Shown: positions 50,801-61,600 of the stretch, one piece after another | How positions within the stretch are numbered: the stretch's first letter is position 1 | How the letters are laid out: the number at the start of each line of letters is the position of its first letter | DNA from: Nomia melanderi | Lineage: Eukaryota > Arthropoda > Insecta > Hymenoptera > Halictidae | Assembly: GCF_051020985.1 (NCBI RefSeq) | Contig: NC_135002.1 | Span: 3,782,001-3,846,000, forward strand | Direction of reading: 5' to 3' | DNA: 64,000 bases | Notes under the pieces: generated by a model | Seen by the model: only the letters and a program-made list of their open reading frames with translations | Database searches by the model: none | Told to the model about the DNA's origin: nothing | Made by a program: the position numbers and the translations under genes

Positions 50801-53800
50801 AAAGGCCTCCTCGGGTACTCGGTTCTCGCGGCGTGCACCGTCGAGCAATCTTCTCGAATGCCTCCGCTATCGATCTCCGGCGACGTTCGGTTCTTTCTCG
50901 AACCTTATCTGTTACGTCCTCCTCCCTTTTGTCCCCCCTCCCCCTCCCCCTCCCCGCACCGAACCCCTTTCCCCGTAGCCTCTCCCACCGCTGATTCAAT
51001 AGATCTATTCCCAATCGCGCTAAGTGCAGTGCTTAATTTCCAGTCCGCCCTGCGAGAAGCTTTTCAAAACAATCGCGGACGACTGATTTATACGTTCCCC
51101 CGTCGATTTCTGCGGCCCCCTATTCCCACTTTTCCCGGACCTCGTAACTCCGCCGCGGATCCGAAAAGATTTTTCCCCGTGGAGAGCGTTTCTATGATCG
51201 ACGACTCACGGTCGGTCATCGGAAACTCTCGGCGTCGACGCTGGAACTGCTCGGTACATTGAAACGCATCTTGGATCTGTTCTCTTACGATTAAACGGTA
51301 CGAGTTTTTCCGTGAATTCTTAAATAAATTAATTTCCTTTGAAAATAATTGATCATGAATTACAGTTGTGAAGATTATAGTTCAGATGAAATTAATTTGC
51401 TTATTAATTCGGGGAAGGACGGTTGTATTGTGAAAGAACACGTGTGAGATTGTAATTGTAATTTCTAAGGATCTTTTGTACTGTGGAAATCAATCAAAGT
51501 TTCAATGGACGCATTGTTGTCGTCTTTTTATAGGGAAGTACCAGACAATCGATGTTTGATTGTCCGATAGTTCCAGCGTTGATCGGTGCTCTTTTTATTT
51601 TTCTTTCGTCCGAACGAATGTGATGTAAACGTGCTGGCACAACCGTTTTTGCTCCCGTTGTTCTCCTTCCGTTCCCATTCCAGTTTTGTTTTCCGTATTT
51701 TCGTTTCTCACGAGCTCTCTAGTCTCGACGCCTCTTGTTATGGTAGTTGTTGCACCGTGTTGACTCCACCTGATTCATTGTACGTGCATACAATATATAT
51801 ATTTATATGTATGTTGCGTACATAAGTTTCACACATGAACTGGTTATGACGACAGTCCGTTTTTTGGAAGTGCTTGCCACATGTTCACGCGTGATCAGCT
51901 GTGCATATACTCTCTTTGTCTCTCTCTCTCTCTCTTTCTCTCTTACTTTCACTCTCACTCTATTCTCTCTTTCACTGACTGTTTCTCTGTTCTGTCTGCA
52001 TATACATAGAAAACGGGTATTGCGTTCATGGTGTTTGCGTCGAGAACGGGACACTCGTGTCTCGAAAGCGTTTTCACTCTGACACGCGCTCTTTCTTTTT
52101 CACTCACGCTAGCCCACAAGCTTTGCCCTCTGTCTCGTTTATCTTTTTCTTGTACATTGGGACGTTCTCTCGGTCCCGTTTCCATTTATCTTTCAGTTGG
52201 AAATGAATTTAAGAATGGTCCTGTGATTATTGTGTTTTCCTATGTGGACCTGGATACGAACCGCAAAGAGGACGAAAGAGTGATTAGAGTAATGTAAATA
52301 ATGTCTCGTTCTTAGGATCTCCTACTCAATTATTTTATTGTTCCGTAGGAACTCGGGAATCTTTTGTTAAAGACTAATTTTGTTCCAACGAATGTTCGAA
52401 TCTTATGATTAACCTTCCTGAAACGATTCTTAAATCTCTGAGACATAACCTCGAAAACTGGGAGATTTCTTTGGAATTAGTATCGTTTATTGTTAAATTA
52501 CCATGCTTAAAGTATTTTAATTTTGTAAACAATCATAGAAATATATATACTAGTCAATGATTTCCTATATTATAGTATTCAATCATTGAAAAACTAATTC
52601 TCGTTCCGTAACCTTCCGCGTGGTTCGCCATCTTTACGGCCGAAAAGGCGGGAAATGGTCGGAATTTGAAAAGATTTAAGTTCACCGATGATTATGAATG
52701 TACAGCACGACTATAAACGCGGTAGAATCGATTCATTACGTTATCAGAACGATTCCAAAGAGTTTTCCTTTCACTAATTCCCTTCGATCCGCGAGATCCA
52801 GGCGAAAGCGTGGGAGGGAGAGTATCGGGGAGAGACAAAGGCACGAGAGACGGAAGTGGACTAATTCGACGGTCGTTTGTCCGCCACAGGGGAATCCCCG
52901 AGAAATCCGCCCGACGTCTGATTCCGATACGGTGAACCGGTGCGTGGTGACGAAGAACTCGAACGAAAGCAAGAATGTTATATATGTTAGCCCTTAATCT
53001 GAATCTGTGTGTTAGCTCGATGTTGCATCTCTATACACTCACTGTCTCGCGCAGAAGTCTGGGATCGCTCGGCTGAATTGGTAATTCACGGCAGAAAACG
53101 ATTTAATTATAATCCATTACGATTTCGATTAACCATTCATACCAATTCTTATGTAATTTACCTGTACGTTAAAAATTTACGAGAATTACAATTAAAAGAA
53201 TAATTTCAACTCTCGATTTCAACGATTCACGACAGTTCGAATTTCATTGAATTTTTGGCAGACTTTGGGAAGAACTTTCATTCAGCTCGATACAATATAT
53301 TTCTCTTTTACTTTTCGTTCTTTTAGGAGGACGTTAAATTGGTCTGTTGCTAATGGATCACTCCGTAGATCTCTCCGATGGAAATATTTCGTTTTCTCCG
53401 AGAAAGTCGCCGACGAGCGATCTCACACGTCAGTGCAGCACTGTATTACATATACGCATATACGTGTCGGTATATGTATGATTGTTACGTATCGCGTGAC
53501 AATTGTTATAAATAGACATGCACACGTATATTCGACGGTTGACGTCTGTTCGTGGTAATTAGGACGATTGAATAGATGTACGTGTCTGTATTTATAATAA
53601 TTGTTGCACAGTCTGTATAGCCGCCTGCAGCTGTGTGCACGATTGTTCGCGCAATGCTGTCGTTGGTAGGCGTGCCGACATTTTTATCTTACTTCCGTTC
53701 ACCCCGTATCTTTTTTCTTTTTTTATCATTTTCGCCTCCCACTTTCACGTTTCCTTTGTCAAGATCGAGGCGAACGCGCCACGATCGTCTTCGTTCCGAT

Positions 53801-55608
53801 TTTATTTACCAATTACTAGATCATTTAGTTTCGACTTTGGAATTATCAAACATTCTTTTCTTATTCTTGAATTCAACGTTCGGTATGCTTTGATTGGATG
53901 ATTCAATTTTCTTGAGACAAAACATTAATAAACTATCGATAAACTTATTTCTTAAATTTTCAAATTGCTTGATATTAAAGTTTGTTATAGAATCTCAATA
54001 GAAATTATAAAATTTCGATCGATATTTTAAAATTCGCGTTCACACTTAATTCCGAGGTTACGTTGCGAAACGATCAAGACAATTGAATCATTCGAATGTC
54101 TCCCGTCACTCCAACGAACAAGATCCATCGAGGTAGACTTTTTGGTTGCATCCCTCATTATCTATATGTTCCTCGAAAGATCGATGAAGCTTGCGCTTTC
54201 AAGCATATGATACGTATAGACGAGAACGATTTAGAAGCGACAAGTTGTTACGTAGGTTCGTGATTTTGTTTGTTATTTCCTTTGCGATGGAAGGCTTATT
54301 AATATCTGGGTTTGAAATGATGGGAACTCTGGCGAGAAGCTTTTACATCGATAAGAAGTTTATTTGAGCATCGACCAGTAGATGAGAACGACCACGATCG
54401 GACAGATAATAGACCTATCCACCGAGTGTCTGACCAGTGACTCGTTCGATCTACTGATGCAGTGAAAATCACATTATTGCAAACTTAAACGATCAATCTT
54501 TCCAAAACATTTTTATCGCAACAACTAAAGACATATCTTAAATAAGTATCAACAGACACGACAATTTTTTCATTAAAAACAGAAACATTAAAAAAATCCC
54601 TTAGCTGCCCAATTTCGAGGTCTTCGACCATTCATTCTCTTTTCCCACCGTGAAACATTGAAATCGCGTGACCGCGGGCAGAATGTCCCCGTCAGACCGA
54701 GCACGACCGCGTCTGACCCCGACTGGACCATTCTACTGAACCCTTTCCAGCCTCTGCTTTCTACAATTCTCAAACCGAGAAGAAACTCTCGCGACAGATG
54801 GAAAAAATTGCCAGACAGAAGAACCACGAAATTACCATTCGGCTATCAAAGATCCCATTCGATTTTTCCCACCTGCCAATCGTTAACTGTGCTCGTTAAC
54901 GTAAGCCGTATCATCAACCCTCGACAAAACCTATTGAACGGATGCGTCGACGTCCGAACCGGGATATATTCGTACGCCTCCGTACGAAAATAAGTGTACT
55001 CGATGTATCTGTTCACCTGTGTATGCATAGCATTCGTACATGTGTATCTATATACATAAACAACGTGTGTATATGTATGTACATATAATATATAAATATA
55101 TAAATATTATATAAATATTAAATATACATAAATATTATATATTTATATATTATCATTTACACATATACCCAGAACGCCCCGTTTGCCTGTCCGTCTGACT
55201 GACCTGTCCGTTGAAGTACCAGCGGAGGAGAAAAAAAGAGGGAACAAAAACCGGAAAAACGAAAGGGTGAAATCCGCGAGCCTGTCGAAACGTAGACGGT
55301 GTACGCCCCTTCCCCCGCCCCCGTGATTAGCCGTGAAAATAAAGTGCGGTTTCGAATGAATTTCTTGCTTTTTTTTTTTCTTTTTTTCCTTCGCCGGGAT
55401 GAGATCAGTCGGGAGCTTCACCCCGAACAGATATAGGAGGAGCGTTCGGGGGGGTTGGTGGAACGGACAGACAGACAGACGGACGGCGTTCCTCGCTAAC
55501 TGCGTAGCGCCGGTTCTACCTGGTAAGCTAGCTGTCGCTGTCTGTCCGTCCGTCTGTCTGTTTGTCTGTTCGTCTGTCTGTTCGTCTGTCCGTCCGTACG
55601 TCCGTCTA

Positions 55609-55641
<33 letters not shown>

Positions 55642-58600
55642 CTGTCTGTCTGCCCGTCTGTCCGTCTGTCTGTCTGCCCACCCTGTTACACCCTTGTACA
55701 CCTGTTCACGTAATACTATTTTTTAAGGGCGCGGACTCGAGTTTTATCGAGACCCCTAAGCGGATCACGGTTTTCCGGCGGGAGATTCGAAATGTTTTCG
55801 AGAAGCGTCTCTTCCCGGGAATCCGCGACGGAGATTATAATTCTGGAACCGTGATTGATCGTTCCGGACGAGTTACACGTGAAATGTGACGGGATTTCGC
55901 GAAACGTCCGAAACGATCCGAAATTCTCCCTGAGACTTCGAATCGCCGGTCGACGACAGGTCGTTCGCGAAGTTGAACATCGAAATTTTGCTTCCAAAAT
56001 TCTGAACTGGATCTGTAACCGTGGAGGACAGTGAACATTCGACGGATTCCCGGAATTCCGAAAGAAATCTGGAAACGACAGGACGACGCGTCCGTCGAGC
56101 GTCGACGACGATCCGTGATCCGTTACAGATCGAAGGGGTTGAAGCTCGATCGAGGCCGTGCCCGGTTGGTCTGATTATTAACCGTGCACACCATAATTAT
56201 CTCTATCTCACTCACTGTCACACGGCCAATGCTCTGGGTATGTCGTATGCTGGATGGAATTGAACTTCTTACCATTGACTGAATTGACTTTGATTATTGG
56301 TTATCGATTGATTTCACGATACCTTGGATTGAGACTTGTTGTGTTTAATGCTCTCACACACACTCTATCTCTATTCTTCTCTGTCTATCTCTCTCCGTAC
56401 GATACCACCTTGTTCTTATTATATATATATATTGTTGTTGCGATGTTTGGTGTTGTTGTTTACCATATACATATATATATATACATACATACATGCATAC
56501 ATATATATTACCACGTATATATGTATATCATTGTATTGATGTTGATGTTGTTGTTACCTTGATGTTTTTTGATGTGTTGTTTAATCGTTGTTATCTTGCT
56601 GTTTGATGTTTGTTGTTGCACTATATATATCTATATATATATCTCTCTCTCTGTCTATTCTATATGTATATATCATATATATACATCACCCATATGTATA
56701 TATACATACATGTATATATCGTGTCGCGTGATACAACGTGCACGCGCGCGCGCTCTCTCTCTCTTTCTCTCTCTTAAAACATCAATATGAACAATCTTTA
56801 GATAGGGAACATTAATATAATAATATTAACAACTTATCTTTCTCTTGAACCATACATCGTATTATCGAATATCCTTGTTACAAAACAAACTATTCTCCAA
56901 TATACTCGAGCGCGCGCGCGCGCGCGTGCACGCGTATACGGGTACATGTACATTTCAGCCAGCCAGCCTCACGCTTGGAGTGCCTCATATATATATACAT
57001 ATATATATATATACTTAACACGATCGTTATAGTTGGTCGCCTCCCTCCTCCCACGCCCCCCTTTGATACACCACTAAAACCACCCCCTAACAGACTTACA
57101 GCGGCAATCGTTACCTCTGTTTTGCTCCCGCTTCTGCCAAACTCGAGCGTTCAATAATAACCGAATAATAAACGAATTCTGACTAATCATTAACAATCTC
57201 GAGAACTATTTGCTAACACTACCTAACGTTCGATTAATCCGTTGTTATCACATATCAAGCTTCACAGCTTTCTAACGATCCAATAGAAAGACCCTCTCGA
57301 AATTTCTTCCAAAATTATCTCAAGTCAATAATAAACGAATAATTACCTAAGATCTGAAAAAAAATCGAGTATATCAAAGTTTCTCAAGCGACTCGACGGT
57401 TGAGCGTTGTCTAGCGATTCTGACGGAAGGGGATGCGGAAAACGGAGACGATTCGGCGAAAGACGTCGCTGGTGGTCGAGGGGGTGGTTGAACGTGGCCG
57501 CGGACAGGATGGCCGGAGGATGACAGTGGTGAATTGTGTTTCAGGATTGCACTCGCCGCACGAAGGGCTGGCCGGTGGTTCCGGTCAGAGTATGTCCGGG
57601 CTCGGCTACTACCAACCGGAGCACCCTGCCTCCGCGGGGGTGGTCAAGTACCCCGAGAACGGTCACGACACCCTCTCGGACTTCGTCACGTTCGTCTGCC
57701 AGGAGGCCGAGAATACGCAGCAACTGCCCCAGGTAGCTTCCGGATCCTTTAAACCCGTCCCGCTCTCTGTGCTCGCGCGGACGAACATTGCTCGCCTTCT
57801 TTCACTCGATGTTCAACGCTGTTAGCACATTCATTTCCGGCTTTCGGGAGAGAGCCATGTCCACAGGGAATTTTTTAATTGTTCAGCTGACGATTAACCC
57901 TTTGCACTCGGATGTTTCTTGCTAGTATTTACCATTTCTTTACGAGGACGATGTTCTTTGAGACTAATTCGAAGAGGAATCAGTACGTTGAGGAACAAAG
58001 CTGTTTTATTCTGTTTCACGTATCGAGGCATTGTACGAAGTTTAACACTAGGTTTACGGAACGCGTCAATTTCACGCAGATTGAATTTTGTAAGCATTAT
58101 TTGGTAAATGTTTCAATCGGTTTTCGTTCAATTATACGAATATGAATCCTGATTGTCTATCTCTGCGTCTACAATTTCCAAAATCTAAATGAGCGAATAT
58201 CAACTTCCCCAGGAACAATAGAATAAACTGTACAATAAATACTCGTAAACCTAGTGTTAACATTAAATATCATATTCTATAGTTTTATTGCGTCAAATCA
58301 AGTGACTGAGAGTGCAAGGGGTTATCACATTGAGCGGCCCCGTGAAAACGCGGGATTCTGAGTCTGTCGCTTGAGCGCCGCAATAATGCGGATTTCTGGA
58401 TTTCCGTTAAATTGTATATGACGAAATTAAAATGTACTATTTAACGAAAATGTATAATGTTTTGAATTTTTTTGGCTACTCATTGATCATTGCCGGCGCT
58501 CAGGCTTTAAAGTTTGGAGTCAGTTTTAAAAGTCTTTGTACACCCTATATATTTATTTCTCGAGGTATTTGCGATCGATGTAACTGTATCAGAATCAGGA

Positions 58601-61600
58601 TTTATTTTATTTAATATTTATAGTTTTATTGGAACATAAATACTGTACTATTCGATTTACAATTTTGATCATTCCGCTCGTCGCAATTATAGAAAAATCG
58701 CGTCTACTTCAGCAACACGGCGCTTCAGACGGTGTGCAAGGATTTTTGAAAGCGTGTCTGGGTCCTTAATATTCGATTACCGGGAAAGTTTCCCATGAGA
58801 GCGAAGTTACTCGAGAAGGAAGCTGATCGATGTTCGAGTAACTGCGACAAGAAGAGCGGGGCGGTCCTCTGCGACCTGCATCGTCATCCGTGTTCCAATC
58901 GCCCTGGATTTTACTAGTCTAATTCACCCGTTGTATATTTCTCAATCCGCAGTGGAAACAATTGGCATTCATTAGTAACTATCCCTCGACAAAGCAATCA
59001 GTGCTATTATCGAAGTATGAAGAACTCTACTTTGTACCCCTTGTTTGTAACATCAGCCCTAATAAGCGACCACTCTAACCTCACTTTCGTAACAACGGAA
59101 AAGAAGAAAATCTTCGTAAACACCTATCGACTTTCTACCATCCACAGACCGCGGTATAAACAAATTCAAATGTTCGTACAATTAGAACGCTAGAACTTTA
59201 CAGAAACTTTACGTATCTGGCACTCTCGATTGGTCGGGTTCGGTTCATATTCGCTGAGGCGCGCGCCAATCGGATCGCAACAAAGTACACGAATAACCCA
59301 TGGAAAAATGTCGTCTTTTCATCGCTTAACCCATTCGCATCCGTAAACGGAATATTGGCGCATGACGATTACCGAGCGCGGAATAGTCCGCGAGCCGCGA
59401 CTTTCTATGACGCGGAATATTCCGCATATGACAATATTAACTGTCGATATACGATGTGCGGTAACGCGGGCCAATCGTCAGTTGACACCGCTGGTGTCTG
59501 AACACAGAAACTTAACACTTTGAGTGCCGGCCCCGCAATAATGCGAATTTCTGGATGTGACGAATATGCAATTAAAATGTACTATCTTACGAAAATGTAT
59601 GTTTTGAATATTTCTTTTGGCTACTCGTTGATCAACAAGCGAATGAAGCCATTTGGGCTAAGTGGCCGATACTAAATGTCTCTTAACCCTTTGCACTCGA
59701 CAGGCGCCATCCAGTCGCCATTTGACTTGTCCAAAGAACATAGTAAAATTGAAAATTCAATATCCAATTTTACATAATGGAACACATGGAACATCGAAAT
59801 ATTTCTGTCACTTACTTTACGCAAGGTATTTCTTTACATTAATTGCAAAAGACATTGACATTTCATCAGAAAATACTTATCGAGAAAAATATTCTCTAGT
59901 GCAAAGGGTTAAGTCACCGGCGCTCAGTGTGTTAAGTAGAGTCACGATGCAAATGGGTTGACATTCCACACAAAAGACGCGAGCATCCCGCAAACGCACG
60001 AAAATCGGTCTACTAAACAAACCATCAGACAAACGAGGGGTCTAAGAAAGCCGATCAGAGGGAACGGGAAGTAACGAGAGTCAAAAGAAAAAGCCGGAAA
60101 GTATCGATCGATTCCTGAAAGAAATGAATCAGAAAACGGGGTGAGTGGATCACGCGCGGGTCGACGACGTTGATCGGTGGGTGTGTGGTATTTCCAGGCG
60201 CAGCTAGCCGGACCCCGCACTGGTATACAAAAGTTCTCACAGTATTATCCGAGCTCGATGTTGCCGCCGCCGCCGCCGGCCCCGATGGCGAGGCCGGTCG
60301 CGATAATCAGGTCGACGGGCGAATTAACGGCGGCGAGTTCGAACTCACCGCCGACATCGTCGACCTCGCCCACGGACCCGTCCGAGCTGGCGTCGAGTCA
60401 GGAGCAAATGGCGGCCGCGGCCGCGGTGGGCCTCGTCGGCTCCGGTTGCCAGAGCTCCGTCGATCCCGCCGGAAGGAAGAGTCCAGCAAGGATCCTCGTC
60501 ACCGCGCCCCACACCAGCCGGGAATACACCTTTGCTCATTTCCACTCCCAACCTGGACAGGTGAGGACACCATCGGATTCGGCTCGACGATCCTGCGGAG
60601 ATCCGTGGACTTTGGGCCTCGAACTTTCGCCTTTCCTCTTCTAACTTCCGTTTTTAATCCCTTGGCCTGTAACCACGAGACTCGTGGTAAATACCTTCGG
60701 TTCCGACCTTCTTGTTCATAGATAGCGTCTGGCCAAGGGGTTAACCCTTTGCACTCGGATGCTTCTTACTAGAAATATTTAACCTCTTAGGCACGGCTGA
60801 ATTTTGTTTCTCTGTACGGCAGAGTTCTGTACGGACAATGCTGTTCTCCACGCGAGTACATTGGAATGAAGTTTTTGTTGATTAAATTATAATTTTTCTT
60901 AAAGATATGATACACATAATTTAACTCTAACAGTTTGAAATAATAATTAGTGATACAATTGGGTATAATATATGACATATTGGTAGCCTAAGAGGTTAAC
61001 ATTCCTTTACGAAGATGATGTTCTTTGAGACTAATTCGAAGAGAAATCACCAGTATTGAGGAACACAGCTGTTTTATTCCAATGTTTCATGTATCGAGGC
61101 TTTATACAAAGCTTAACACTAGGTTTACGGGCATTTATTGTCTTCATTCTATTATTCCTGAAAGAATTGATGCTCGTTTATTTAGATTGTGGAAACTGGA
61201 GATTCGATAGTGGGTAATTGGGGTACATGTCAGTGTGATCGTATCGATCAAAATCGATTGTCGATTTGTCTAGAGAGTCACTGGGATCCGATTGGAATGT
61301 TCTTCTCGTTGATTACAGCAAATATTCACCTATCCCACGATCAGCTCCATGTCGGGGGTGATCTCTCCGACGAACCTCTCCCTCTTTTCGTCGCCGGTCT
61401 CGGTGACGAGGCCAGTGGCGACTCAGAGATCAGTTTCGAACGTGCCGCCCCGCTGGAACACTGCGCCGTTCATTAACCTGGAAGACGACTACAACATGAT
61501 CGCCCCGATCATCACTGGAACCGCCAGCGAACCACCCTCCGCCATGGACGAAGGTCAGTACCCCCCTGCGTTCTGTCTTCTCGTCCCTTTAACCCCTGCC

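Larger units (their letters stand above)
40547..57544 (+). other. NfI: Intron 6 of NfI (17.0 kb)
   Basis: This is the largest intron, GT-AG, with donor gtatgt and acceptor gtgtttcag. It contains a CpG-rich block at 41740-42530, TTAA elements at 42736, 48044 and 48508, a TA microsatellite at 44844-44892, a long CT-rich array at 45775-46490, a 51-bp repeat at 49445-49635, a CTGT/CCGT array at 55527-55682, TA-rich stretches at 56425-56720 and a CG alternating tract at 56907-56935. Stretches 40547-41700, 42960-44800, 46560-48040, 48750-49440, 49640-55500 and 55700-56400 hold no gene I can support. Confidence 0.85.
59326..59961. mobile_element. Outermost of three nested TTAA elements
   Basis: The element starts TTAA-CCCATTCGCATCCG and ends ACGATGCAAATGGG-TTGA. 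The termini are inverted complements at 11 of 14 positions. It contains two palindromic CGCGGAATA/TATTCCGC-type stretches near 59390-59425. A second element (59512-59935) is inserted in it, which is in turn interrupted by a third (59683-59912). Without the inserts the outer element would be only about 210 bp. Confidence 0.72.
57733..60197 (+). other. NfI: Intron 7 of NfI (2.5 kb)
   Basis: This GT-AG intron has donor gtagct and acceptor tatttccag. It holds a nested TTAA element at 57894-58325, a further element copy at 58326-58512 and the three-level nest at 59326-59961. Between 58620 and 59325, and from 59962 to 60197, I see nothing recognisable. Confidence 0.88.
60561..61318 (+). other. NfI: Intron 8 of NfI (758 bp)
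   Basis: This GT-AG intron has donor gtgagg and acceptor gttgattacag. More than 500 bp of it is TTAA element sequence (60654-61205). The last 110 bp before the exon is unique. Confidence 0.88.

Noticed and set aside
55399..55713. Val/Cys-rich and Asp/Arg/Gln/Thr-rich frames
   Set aside because: Both come from the (CTGT/CCGT)n repeat.
60170..60721. 183-codon frame over exon H in another frame
   Set aside because: Shadow of the GC-rich exon H; the phase-0 frame matches NFI and the neighbouring exons.
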